Part shown: positions 40,454 through 47,903 of the stretch, one piece after another
Numbering within the stretch: position 1 is the stretch's first letter
Layout: each line of letters starts with the position of its first letter
Assembly: GCA_028284465.1 (NCBI GenBank)
Contig: JANQRR010000043.1
Coordinates: 1-48,470 of the forward strand
Length of the DNA stretch: 48,470 nucleotides
Origin: Gammaproteobacteria bacterium
GTDB taxonomy: Bacteria > Pseudomonadota > Gammaproteobacteria > JAJFKO01
Direction: 5' to 3'
The notes under the pieces: generated by a model
Databases searched by the model: none
What the model was told of the DNA's origin: nothing
What the model saw: the letters and a program-made list of their open reading frames with translations, nothing else
Position numbers and translations under genes: made by a program

Positions 40454-40611
40454 TCTATTGTATACTAGAAATACAATTTAATTATAGAACAGATGAAATT
40501 AAACATCAAGTTGTAATACACGATCTAACTGCAGATCAAGCTATACGAGAAAAATATCGTTTAGACCAAATATACCCAGATAAACAATACACCATAGTGA
40601 TACAAAATTAA
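40450..40611 (+). CDS. small hypothetical protein (53 aa)
   Basis: ATG 40450 overlaps the preceding stop (ATGA) and has a GGGGAAG site just upstream. The sequence is a simple beta-alpha-beta: CILEIQFNYRT, VVIHDLTADQAIREKYRLDQ and YTIVIQN. No function recognised. Confidence 0.5.
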   Translation: MIYCILEIQFNYRTDEIKHQVVIHDLTADQAIREKYRLDQIYPDKQYTIVIQN

Positions 40612-40612
40612 A

Positions 40613-40837
40613 ATGACTAAACCATTCTCTCAATTACTGTCAGAAGCTAAAGAGCGAAGAAATGAAAGAATTCATCAACAAAATATGTACCCCAATCTTA
40701 TGCGCGATGCAGACGCCGCTCTCCTTCCAAGAGATATTATTGTGTTGCCTTGTGATGTTTCTGATTGTGATGTATTAAAAGATTCTGTTTGTGATTATAT
40801 CGTTGGTAAAATTGATCGCAATCCATTAGAGGAGTAA
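40613..40837 (+). CDS. small hypothetical protein (74 aa)
   Basis: ATG 40613 starts one base after the previous stop. It has a helical, arginine-rich first half (LLSEAKERRNERIHQQN) and a cysteine-rich strand part (IIVLPCDVSDCDVLKDSVCD) with three cysteines. No family is recognised. Confidence 0.5.
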   Translation: MTKPFSQLLSEAKERRNERIHQQNMYPNLMRDADAALLPRDIIVLPCDVSDCDVLKDSVCDYIVGKIDRNPLEE

Positions 40838-40841
40838 AATT

Positions 40842-41093
40842 ATGGAATATAAAAATCATCATATATTTGAAATGACCAACACAGGAATGATGGATTGTGA
40901 ATTTCGGCTAAATAAACTTGAAGCTTTGTATATATGCGATATTATGACACGTGAATTGCTTGAAAAAGCTAAAAATGCTAGAAATTCTGGACAATTTGTT
41001 TCAGCAGAAGTGTATACTAGAAAACATAAGAAATACGAAAATATTACAAGAATATTAACAACAAAAGAAACTAAGGAAATAAACAATGTCTGA
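40842..41093 (+). CDS. small helical protein before the helicase (83 aa)
   Basis: ATG 40842 is preceded by an AGAGGAG site. The protein is mainly one helix-turn-helix-like bundle (ALYICDIMTRELLEKAKNAR, then KYENITRILTTKETKEINN). It overlaps the helicase start by eight bases, so it may be translationally coupled to it. Function unknown. Confidence 0.5.
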   Translation: MEYKNHHIFEMTNTGMMDCEFRLNKLEALYICDIMTRELLEKAKNARNSGQFVSAEVYTRKHKKYENITRILTTKETKEINNV

Positions 41094-42912
41094 ACCGTTC
41101 TCGCTAAACATAATTGGCGCACAATTTGCGGATAAATCTAAAAAAGAGAATCCGCCAAAAAAACTTTCTGCTGACATCTTGTTCGGAACTGGTGTTAATA
41201 AAAAGGTTATTTCAAAAGCGGAAACACTTAGGAAAAAAGAATCACAACAAGTAGAGAATACTACGATAACATCAAGTGAAGCTGAAGATATTCTCGACGT
41301 GCCAGTCATTGAGCTTGAAAAAGAACAGGACGATATAAAGCTTGATGAATATCAACTGACTGCATTATCTGGATTACGTACGCAAAAATATGGAACACTA
41401 ATTGGCGCTGCAGGAACTGGAAAAACAACAACTGTCAAAAGATTGGTGCAGGTGCTAGAATCAACAGTACCCACAATCGATCTTAATAAAACACAAATGC
41501 GAGAAACTACAGATAATTATAACGTAGCAATTTGTTTTTGTGCATTTACGGGGCGGGCCGTTCAGCAAATGAAATTGAATTTGCCAAAAACTTATCATCC
41601 AATGGCAAATACAATACATGCCACACTTGGATATGCTCCAGTTATTGAAACATATCTAGATGAAGAAGATAATGTATGGAAAGAGCGTAAAGTATTTCGC
41701 CCTACATTTACAGCAGATAATAAATTAGCATATAAAATTTGTATCGTAGATGAAGCAGGTATGACACCAATTAATTTATGGAATGAATTACTCGCAGCAC
41801 TGCCGAATGATTGTAGGATTATACTAATTGGAGATATAAATCAACTACCACCAGTATTCGGCCATAGTGTACTTGGCTATGCAATGATACATTGGCCAAC
41901 TTTTACGCTCGAAAAACTACATCGAAACGCCGGAGTTATTGCCCAACAAGCTCATTTGATATTAAAAGGTTTATATCCTAATCCAAATCTGGATAAAACT
42001 AAGTTTATGATTAAAAAATTACCGGACGGAAGTGTGAGTGCAGCAGATAAAATATTTAATGCGATTGTTGCGCTTCATAAGATGGGTAAATTTGATCCAT
42101 TCAAAGATGCTCTAATTGTACCTCAGAATAAGGGGACACTTGGGCAATTGAATTTGAATAGCCGTTTGGTTCTATATTTCAACGCAGAAAAGAAAGATGA
42201 AAATGGCGCTATATTAAATAAACGAATTGTCATTTCAGCAGGTTATGTACATGTAACATACGCTGTTGGCGATAAAGTTATGTTGTTGCAAAATGACCGC
42301 AAACGTGGTTTAACAAACGGTATGACTGGCATTGTTGTGTCTATTCATTCTAATGCTCGATACACTGATAGCAAAGGAATTGGTCATGCAACTATGGAAA
42401 AACTTGACGATGGGTTTTCGCTAGACACAGATGGTCTGGAGGAGGATTTTAATAAACTTGCTGACGAAGCTTTATTAGATGCTGATGATGAGAATGATAT
42501 AAATCAGCAACAAGCTTCTCATATTATGACAGTTAAATTCACCGGCGCGGATGGTGGAGAGGAAGTTACATTCTCAACATCTGGACAATACAGAACTGTT
42601 TGTCACGCATACGCACACACTTGTCATAAATCGCAAGGTACAGAATATCCAACAGTTGTGATTGTTTGTCACTCAGCTAACGCGGTTATGTTGAATAGAG
42701 AGTGGCTTTATACCGCAGTTACACGATCTCAAAGTAATGTGGTTATTCTGTGTAATGATAGAGGATTGATGCAAGCTGTTAATAAGCAAGTCATTGATGG
42801 CAAAACTGTTGAGGAAAAAGCTAAACAATATTTAGCCCTTTCAAAAAGTGAGTTTAATGAACAACCCGATCTTCCAGAACCACAGATAATTGAGGTAGAA
42901 GAAAATGAGTGA
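41086..42912 (+). CDS. SF1B DNA helicase, RecD/Dda-like
   Basis: Motif I (Walker A) is GAAGTGKTT at residues 107-115 (K113). Motif II is CIVDEAGM with D222/E223. Motif III is GDINQLPP at 249-256. Motif V-like HKSQGTE is at 514-520 and motif VI-like YTAVTRSQS at 542-550. A beta insert lies near residues 390-500. The first 90 residues are a disordered, charged extension. The protein should unwind DNA 5'-3' during replication or recombination. Its start overlaps the preceding small gene, and its stop overlaps the NYN gene by eight bases. Confidence 0.92.
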   Translation: MSEPFSLNIIGAQFADKSKKENPPKKLSADILFGTGVNKKVISKAETLRKKESQQVENTTITSSEAEDILDVPVIELEKEQDDIKLDEYQLTALSGLRTQKYGTLIGAAGTGKTTTVKRLVQVLESTVPTIDLNKTQMRETTDNYNVAICFCAFTGRAVQQMKLNLPKTYHPMANTIHATLGYAPVIETYLDEEDNVWKERKVFRPTFTADNKLAYKICIVDEAGMTPINLWNELLAALPNDCRIILIGDINQLPPVFGHSVLGYAMIHWPTFTLEKLHRNAGVIAQQAHLILKGLYPNPNLDKTKFMIKKLPDGSVSAADKIFNAIVALHKMGKFDPFKDALIVPQNKGTLGQLNLNSRLVLYFNAEKKDENGAILNKRIVISAGYVHVTYAVGDKVMLLQNDRKRGLTNGMTGIVVSIHSNARYTDSKGIGHATMEKLDDGFSLDTDGLEEDFNKLADEALLDADDENDINQQQASHIMTVKFTGADGGEEVTFSTSGQYRTVCHAYAHTCHKSQGTEYPTVVIVCHSANAVMLNREWLYTAVTRSQSNVVILCNDRGLMQAVNKQVIDGKTVEEKAKQYLALSKSEFNEQPDLPEPQIIEVEENE

Positions 42913-43504
42913 TGCAGTTGAGTTTCTTAGCAAGCAAAGTAACGCAAGTGACATCTTATTTTTAAACATTGATATCAGTGAAAAAATAATGTGTATATTT
43001 GACGGAAGCAATTTCTTTTCAACAGTTCAGATGTTGGGAACTAATTATAAATTCAATTTCAGCGCGTTTAAAAATGCGTTAGAAACTCATGCATTTGTAG
43101 TTAGAGCTAATTATTACACTGCTACAATCATACATGATGATGGGTATGACCCGCTCAAAAAATTGACAGATTATTTAGCCTATAATGGGTATAATGTGAT
43201 TACTAAAGAAGGTAAACAATATGAAAATAAAGATGGTGAAATAAAACGAAAAGGCAATATGGATTGTGAAATGATCGTAGATATGCTAGTCGCTTCTGGC
43301 TACACAGATCATTATATTCTAGCTTCTGGTGATGGAGATTTTGTTTATTTAGTGAAAGAATTACATCGTAGAGGTAAACGAGTTACATTATTGTCATCGC
43401 TAAAAACAGAACGGCAAATTTGCAGTGATGAACTACGGAGAGAATGTGACGGATTTATTGAATTAGCAAATTTATTGGATATAAGAGAATCCGATGGCTC
43501 ATAA
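42905..43504 (+). CDS. NYN/PIN-like nuclease (DUF88, LabA-like)
   Basis: A classic NYN domain: D33 and N36 in IFDGSNF, KGNMDCEMIVD with K116, D120 and D126, and the strand-turn ASGDGDF with D143 and D145. The four acidic residues needed for metal-dependent RNA cleavage are present. NYN domains are RNases. In a phage such an enzyme could process or degrade host or phage RNA, which is inference. It is coupled with the helicase and with the zinc protein that follows. Confidence 0.82.
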   Translation: MSDAVEFLSKQSNASDILFLNIDISEKIMCIFDGSNFFSTVQMLGTNYKFNFSAFKNALETHAFVVRANYYTATIIHDDGYDPLKKLTDYLAYNGYNVITKEGKQYENKDGEIKRKGNMDCEMIVDMLVASGYTDHYILASGDGDFVYLVKELHRRGKRVTLLSSLKTERQICSDELRRECDGFIELANLLDIRESDGS

Positions 43505-43829
43505 TACAAGAGAAGAGCGGGAGGATATTTTAAAGATTGTGAAAAAGCATATGAATTTATATGATGCTGGGAGTGCCGAAGAATTGGTGCTAAAGAATGT
43601 GGAGCATGATATTAATTTACGAACAAGAAGTTTTAGAAATGGAGCTAAAGCGCGTAAATTATCAGAAATGGTAGAAACATCTACATGTAAGCTACCCGGC
43701 TGTAACAAACGGATTACATTTGAACAGTTTAGTCGGAACATAAATCAGGAATATTGCAGTACACGTTGTTCAGCATTGGCGCGTGAAAGTCAAAAAAAGT
43801 GGCAGAAATTCATGAACGGAAAGGATTAA
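43494..43829 (+). CDS. zinc-finger protein (111 aa)
   Basis: ATG 43494 overlaps the NYN gene by eleven bases. A charged helical N-terminus (REEREDILKIVKKHMNLYD) is followed by a C-terminal four-cysteine finger: C-KLPG-C near residue 65 and YCSTRC near residue 90. An arginine/lysine-rich tail follows. It probably binds nucleic acid. Its tight link to the NYN nuclease suggests a shared function. Confidence 0.6.
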   Translation: MAHNTREEREDILKIVKKHMNLYDAGSAEELVLKNVEHDINLRTRSFRNGAKARKLSEMVETSTCKLPGCNKRITFEQFSRNINQEYCSTRCSALARESQKKWQKFMNGKD

Positions 43830-43831
43830 TA

Positions 43832-44047
43832 ATGGCTGAAACAAGGGCGGCAAAAGTTTGTGAAAATTGTGAATTTTGTTCAAAGGAGTTTATGCATCTT
43901 GCCACTAAATATGTTTGTAGAAGAAACGCACCAAGTGTCACAAAATATAATAGTCAAACAAGTAAGTACGCATTCTGGCCACAAGTAGACAGGTTTAAAG
44001 ATTGGTGCGGTGAATTTGAGATGAAAGAGGAGGTTGATGAAAAATGA
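43832..44047 (+). CDS. cysteine-rich small protein (71 aa)
   Basis: ATG 43832 has a GGAAAGGA site at 43818-43825; an in-frame start at 43799 lies in the previous gene. Cysteines are CENCEFC near the N-terminus, CRRN in the middle, and a C-terminal DWCGEFE. The pattern C-x2-C-x2-C with later Cys residues matches a small family of phage zinc- or iron-binding proteins. Function not known. Confidence 0.6.
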   Translation: MAETRAAKVCENCEFCSKEFMHLATKYVCRRNAPSVTKYNSQTSKYAFWPQVDRFKDWCGEFEMKEEVDEK

Positions 44048-44241
44048 GTTATAATCAATTAGACCGTGCCGGGCAGGAATTAATTAAAAGAATTTCCAAG
44101 GGCCGTCCAATTTCTGATAATTTAGAACTTATGAGTATATTTACGCCATTGTTTATCAATGATTGTATCAAACAAGGCATCATTGCTAAAGGTCCAAATT
44201 GGGTACTGGAAATAAAAAATGACGATCAGAATCGTAAATGA
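44044..44241 (+). CDS. small hypothetical protein (65 aa)
   Basis: ATG 44044 overlaps the previous stop (ATGA). The product is helical (LDRAGQELIKRISKGRP and FTPLFINDCIKQGIIAKG). It resembles small winged-helix-like DNA-binding proteins only in general terms; the motif is not clear. Its last 23 bases are shared with the next gene. Confidence 0.5.
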   Translation: MSYNQLDRAGQELIKRISKGRPISDNLELMSIFTPLFINDCIKQGIIAKGPNWVLEIKNDDQNRK

Positions 44242-44485
44242 TAAGATAATCTGGAAAGATGTGGAAGTTGGTGAACTTTATCCAAGTAAAAAAATTGGAG
44301 TTGTTAATCTAGAAGAATTTAAACAACAATTAACACTTTCAGATATAAAATACGAAATGATTTGGGATGCATTTGATTACATTGTCGAAGATCAATATCG
44401 TGAAGCAGTTTTAGATTGGTATCGCAATTTAGAAGTAGATTATACAACACTTTGTTCATTAAAACATTGGATGGAGAATAACTAA
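44219..44485 (+). CDS. small hypothetical protein (88 aa)
   Basis: ATG 44219 lies inside the end of the previous gene (23-base overlap). A beta-rich start (IRIVNDKIIWKDVEVG, GELYPSKKIGVVN) is followed by helices (LEEFKQQLTLSDIKYE, YREAVLDWYRNLEV). No known motif. Typical of the small-gene runs of lytic phages. Confidence 0.5.
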   Translation: MTIRIVNDKIIWKDVEVGELYPSKKIGVVNLEEFKQQLTLSDIKYEMIWDAFDYIVEDQYREAVLDWYRNLEVDYTTLCSLKHWMENN

Positions 44486-44751
44486 TGCCACAAACTTCTG
44501 AAGATAGATTTAATCGATGGTGGGGTAATGTGCATCCTAATGCAGCAGAAAGATACGCTTGTGAGTTTCTAGAGATGCGAGGGTATGAATTAACTATTCC
44601 AAACTATATGTGGAGAATGCCGCCTGGAAGATTGTTTATGACATCTCATGAGCATGATGCGGTTATGTATTTAATTGAGGAATGGGATTTTAATGGATGT
44701 TTTTATGCTCCGCAAGATCAAATTCATTTGCTGGAATATAAACCTCAATGA
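44485..44751 (+). CDS. small hypothetical protein (88 aa)
   Basis: The start overlaps the preceding stop by one base (TAATG). It is rich in Trp, Tyr and Met (RFNRWWGNVHP and YMWRMPPGRLFM), with two scattered cysteines. It may adopt a compact alpha/beta fold. No function recognised. Confidence 0.5.
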   Translation: MPQTSEDRFNRWWGNVHPNAAERYACEFLEMRGYELTIPNYMWRMPPGRLFMTSHEHDAVMYLIEEWDFNGCFYAPQDQIHLLEYKPQ

Positions 44752-45014
44752 TTAAATGTTCAAATTGCGGTTACACCGTGGCACATTTATTAAATACGAA
44801 TGATGACATGTTAGATAGTTACATCCTATGTCATGAATGTTTTGGAGCGTTTCAATTACTGCAAATCTTGCTCGGAAATGATACACAAAAACAACAAGAA
44901 GCGTATGATATAAGATTTAGTCCAGTAAGATATAATTCAGAAGGTGTGTTAAATCGTCACTTCGCTTACCGCTACTATGAGGAAAAAGTGTTAGGTAAAA
45001 AAGTTATTATATAA
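44748..45014 (+). CDS. small zinc-ribbon protein (88 aa)
   Basis: Two CxxC knuckles, CSNC at the N-terminus and CHEC about 30 residues later, form a zinc ribbon. A helical C-terminus follows (LLQILLGNDTQKQQEAYDIR). ATG 44748 overlaps the prior stop (ATGA). It might bind nucleic acid or protein. It is the last gene before a new promoter. Confidence 0.6.
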   Translation: MIKCSNCGYTVAHLLNTNDDMLDSYILCHECFGAFQLLQILLGNDTQKQQEAYDIRFSPVRYNSEGVLNRHFAYRYYEEKVLGKKVII

Positions 45015-45020
45015 AATGTT

Positions 45021-45069
45021 AGTTTCATGAAACTTTTTACTTGACTTTTTGGGCAGAGTAGGGTAGTAT
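45021..45069 (+). promoter_or_regulatory. promoter with upstream palindromic operator, likely leaderless
   Basis: AGTTTCATGAAACT (45021-45034) is a perfect 14-bp palindrome just before TTGACT (45041-45046). A 17-base spacer separates it from TAGTAT (45064-45069). Transcription should start at about 45076-45077, at the A of the ATG at 45077. The -35 block CTTGACTTTT matches that at 37270. The palindrome may be a repressor site. Confidence 0.75.
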
Positions 45070-45076
45070 ATAGATT

Positions 45077-45427
45077 ATGAGTACAAGACGTAAAAGTAAA
45101 GTAAAAGACACGTTGTTAAAATTCATCAAAACAACAAAAGATGGAGAGAGTTTCACTTTTGTTGTGGATGGTGATAAAATAGTTGCTGCAAATTTTATTC
45201 ATAGAATGCGAGTTGAGTTGTCGAGATTACGTGAACAAGTTCGTCAAAAATTACACAAAGTTCCAAATCATTTCAAAGTTTATGTTGAAAATATTGAAGA
45301 ATATGAAGTTAATGAAAATGGTAAAGTTAAAGTAAAATCAAAAGTTACATTGATGAGAACTACAGGGTATAAGAATTTAACTCCAGAGCTTGAAGAAGCT
45401 TTGCAAGACTTGGTTGTGGAAGTTTGA
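45077..45427 (+). CDS. small basic protein, apparently leaderless mRNA (116 aa)
   Basis: It begins MSTRRKSKVKDTLLKFIKTT, basic, then beta/alpha parts (FTFVVDGDKIVAANF, VELSRLREQVRQKLHK) and a strand region (HFKVYVENIEEYEVNE). There is no Shine-Dalgarno sequence because the promoter leaves no leader. It may bind nucleic acid by its basic N-terminus. It leads the unit containing the RecB-like nuclease and Sak4-like ATPase. Confidence 0.6.
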   Translation: MSTRRKSKVKDTLLKFIKTTKDGESFTFVVDGDKIVAANFIHRMRVELSRLREQVRQKLHKVPNHFKVYVENIEEYEVNENGKVKVKSKVTLMRTTGYKNLTPELEEALQDLVVEV

Positions 45428-45428
45428 T

Positions 45429-45986
45429 ATGAGTGATATAAATAAATTGTTGGGTTTGACTGGTAAGAGTGGTAAGCCGGAAGAGTATGAAAAGAATTTA
45501 GAAGCCACTGAAACTAAAAATCCTTTAGATGCGTTAAAGAATGTTATGGGTTCAGCACCAGAAACTACAGCTTTAGATAAAATTGCTAATCAACAAATAA
45601 CCATCGATGAACCTGAACAGCCGGTTGATTTAGAAAGCGCGGGTATCGAGCCTATTAAGACATTTGTGTTTGATGACCAACCTGATAAATATCCAGCCGA
45701 TGTTTTGGAAGATATTGAGCAGTCTATTAGAATTTTACAAGGATCGTTTGAAAATCCAGAATTGGTAGGTAATGCTATTAATTCTCTAGTTGGGAAAATT
45801 CAGGAACATGACTTTCTGAAAGACATTCTTGCACCAGAAGCTATGGGGTTGATGGTGCGAGGCTTACGAGAAAGCTATGGGATAACTATTCGTAAGAAAT
45901 CTAAGACACAAAAGAAACGAGAACAGAGGATCAAAGATCAAGCTGAAGTTGATGAATTGTTGAAAAATTTTGATCTGGATTTATGA
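45429..45986 (+). CDS. hypothetical protein before the RecB-like nuclease (185 aa)
   Basis: ATG 45429 is one base after the previous stop; the in-frame ATG at 45390 lies inside that gene. The first 90 residues are Pro/Glu/Thr-rich and probably disordered. A helical C-terminal half follows (LEDIEQSIRILQGSF, AMGLMVRGLRESYGI), with a basic KKSKTQKKREQRIKDQ segment. Its stop overlaps the RecB-like start. It may be a partner of the nuclease. Confidence 0.55.
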   Translation: MSDINKLLGLTGKSGKPEEYEKNLEATETKNPLDALKNVMGSAPETTALDKIANQQITIDEPEQPVDLESAGIEPIKTFVFDDQPDKYPADVLEDIEQSIRILQGSFENPELVGNAINSLVGKIQEHDFLKDILAPEAMGLMVRGLRESYGITIRKKSKTQKKREQRIKDQAEVDELLKNFDLDL

Positions 45987-46981
45987 TGAGCAATATGATT
46001 GATACATATGATCCTTACGGAATTGATGAGTTAAGAATATCACATTCCAGCAGGCAATTGTTTAAATCTTGTCCTAGAAAACTAGAGTTTAGGAAATTTC
46101 TATCTCACACAGGTTGGGATGATAGCATAGCTGCGGCAGTTGGTCGAGCATTACATGAAGGATATCAGGAGTATTTGGTATCTAAAAATATAGATCGTGC
46201 AATGTTTAAAATGATGGCTGCATATCCTATTGATATGTGTGCTAATCCAATGTGGAAATATTCGATGGAGGAGTGTTATGCAACTTTACAAAAACTTTGT
46301 CAATCTGGACATCTCATTGATTATGAATTGGCTACAATCCGCCAACCTTCTGGAGTGGTTAGTAGCGCTATTGAAGTCCCTGCTAGCATAAGATTGAAAG
46401 GGTTTAATCTTAAAAACGATGGGCATGTTTTTATAGATCGACCTAATTATATACCTGTCTTTTATGATATGTATATTGATGCAATCATGTTTGGTAAATT
46501 GACAGGGGAGTATATTATTGTTGATTTGAAATCGACTAAGCAGGATTTGAGTAAATCGGTTTATCGGTTTCAATTTGATGATCAACTTCTTCCTTACGCA
46601 CTTGTGCTTGAGAGCATATTGGGTCGAAACATTGATACATTGACATTTAAATATTTAGTTGTTTATGTTGATATACAAAATCCTGAAGTTAAGTTATTTG
46701 AATTTAATAAATCAAGACATGATATCCAAGAATGGGCGCGTGGTTTGTTAATGGATGTTATGAATATTAAAAGTATGTATAACATGCGTTGGTTCCCCAG
46801 GAACGGTAATAGTTGTTTGAGTTTTAGTCGGCCTTGTACTTATTGGGATGATTGTCAATATAATGATGTGAATACGCGGGCTAGGTTGATTAAAATGGAA
46901 GGAAAAGATCAAGAGGATGATAATAATAAGCGTCAAGAAATGAACCCTTGGATAACTGTAGATTTGGATTTAGTAGCATGA
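45983..46981 (+). CDS. RecB-like PD-(D/E)XK exonuclease with Fe-S cysteines (332 aa)
   Basis: Nuclease core residues are H58 in RALHEGYQEYL, D166 in MYIDAIMF, and D181-L-K183 in YIIVDLKSTK. A QxxxY motif follows, at Q201/Y205 in DDQLLPYA. One cysteine (C30, in SCPRKLEF) lies before the core and three (C278, C285, C291) after it. This is the four-cysteine [4Fe-4S] arrangement of Cas4/AddB-type nucleases. It probably makes 3' single strands for the Sak4-like ATPase encoded nearby. Confidence 0.85.
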   Translation: MMSNMIDTYDPYGIDELRISHSSRQLFKSCPRKLEFRKFLSHTGWDDSIAAAVGRALHEGYQEYLVSKNIDRAMFKMMAAYPIDMCANPMWKYSMEECYATLQKLCQSGHLIDYELATIRQPSGVVSSAIEVPASIRLKGFNLKNDGHVFIDRPNYIPVFYDMYIDAIMFGKLTGEYIIVDLKSTKQDLSKSVYRFQFDDQLLPYALVLESILGRNIDTLTFKYLVVYVDIQNPEVKLFEFNKSRHDIQEWARGLLMDVMNIKSMYNMRWFPRNGNSCLSFSRPCTYWDDCQYNDVNTRARLIKMEGKDQEDDNNKRQEMNPWITVDLDLVA

Positions 46982-47193
46982 TTAAATTTACTCATAGTTG
47001 TAGCAAACATGGACATAGATTTGAGCCTAGATATGATAAAATTTTGCTAAGTGCTGACGATATAAATAAAATACATTTTGATGATATGCCGCTTAGTGTA
47101 GCTGCTAAATTTATTGATAGTATGATAGAAACAATTTATGTATGTGACGTTTGTGTATATTGTGGCGTAACAGTTTATAGAGATTTATCATGA
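46978..47193 (+). CDS. small cysteine/histidine-rich protein (71 aa)
   Basis: ATG 46978 overlaps the nuclease stop (ATGA). Residues near the N-terminus contain HSCSKHGHRF, and the C-terminus contains VCDVCVYCG (three cysteines). Together these could bind zinc. The middle is helical (LSVAAKFIDSMIE). No function recognised, but it sits inside the recombination unit. Confidence 0.55.
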   Translation: MIKFTHSCSKHGHRFEPRYDKILLSADDINKIHFDDMPLSVAAKFIDSMIETIYVCDVCVYCGVTVYRDLS

Positions 47194-47420
47194 ACAAACA
47201 ACTAGCAATCAGTGTGGAAGCTTGGAAGAAATTATCACATGATGATAAGATTAGATATACCTACAATATGTCGACAAGAGAATTTGATCCTACACCAAAA
47301 CAAGAGATTAGTTATTATTGGTACGAGAAATTATCAGAAGAAAGGAAAAAGGATTTTGTTTGGGACACTTCATCTCAGCGTTATCAATTAAAAGGGAGTC
47401 GTGAAGATGGTGGAAGTTAA
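47190..47420 (+). CDS. small hypothetical protein (76 aa)
   Basis: ATG 47190 overlaps the prior stop (ATGA). Two related segments are visible: VEAWKKLSHDDKIRYTYN with YNMSTREFDP, and YWYEKLSEERKKDFVWD with WDTSSQRYQL. This points to an internal duplication of about 30 residues. Function unknown. Confidence 0.6.
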   Translation: MNKQLAISVEAWKKLSHDDKIRYTYNMSTREFDPTPKQEISYYWYEKLSEERKKDFVWDTSSQRYQLKGSREDGGS

Positions 47421-47571
47421 GTTTACACATAGTGAAGCTATTGAACTTGATCAAATGCTTAGTCGTTCTCATGAAAGAACGGCGGATAAAAATAGGCGCG
47501 TATTGTTGTCGAGTATGATTGCAAAACTCTACCGTGCAATGAACACAAAGAAAAAGAAATCTAAGAAATGA
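47407..47571 (+). CDS. small basic helical protein (54 aa)
   Basis: ATG 47407 lies within the previous gene's end, and a GGGAG site is close upstream (47395-47399). The product is helical (EAIELDQMLSRSHERTADK, LLSSMIAKLYRAM) with a very basic tail (KKKKSKK). It fills a space that would otherwise be empty and is coupled to the next gene by a TGA/ATG overlap. Confidence 0.6.
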   Translation: MVEVKFTHSEAIELDQMLSRSHERTADKNRRVLLSSMIAKLYRAMNTKKKKSKK

Positions 47572-47903
47572 GAGTACAATACAATCCACCAGTGTTTCCT
47601 CAATACACAGCACCGCGAGGTATGCTGGTGGATTGTATGGAGTGTCAAGCACTTTGGTATTATTATCTTTTGGCTAAGAAACAATTGGAACTATCAGAAG
47701 AGAGTATTGTATTAGAAGGCACTGTGCATTACAGGCCGAAGTATTTAAATATGTTTCAAGGAATCATTACGTTATACGGTGTCAATCCTGAGCGTGTTGT
47801 GAAATTTTGGCCCTACGTGGATAGACAATGTGAACAAATGAATATGGGTAAGTTGCCTGATCGGGATGAAATTAGATTTAATCAGATAGTGAGGATTCAG
47901 TGA
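47568..47903 (+). CDS. hypothetical protein with a long hairpin in its 5' coding region (111 aa)
   Basis: ATG 47568 overlaps the previous stop. The product has two cysteines (DCMECQ), a helix WYYYLLAKKQLELSE and a C-terminal part with FWPYVDRQCEQMN. A 14-bp perfect inverted repeat lies over codons 4-24. The stop touches the Sak4-like start (TGATG). Function unknown. Confidence 0.6.
   Translation: MRVQYNPPVFPQYTAPRGMLVDCMECQALWYYYLLAKKQLELSEESIVLEGTVHYRPKYLNMFQGIITLYGVNPERVVKFWPYVDRQCEQMNMGKLPDRDEIRFNQIVRIQ
47579..47638 (+). promoter_or_regulatory. perfect 14-bp inverted repeat inside a coding region
   Basis: ATACAATCCACCAG (47579-47592) and CTGGTGGATTGTAT (47625-47638) pair perfectly around a 32-nt loop. 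The loop has a possible inner CCTC/GAGG pair. It starts eleven bases after the ATG at 47568, where an RNA hairpin could slow ribosomes. It may be an RNA control element or a binding site for a phage protein. Confidence 0.65.
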
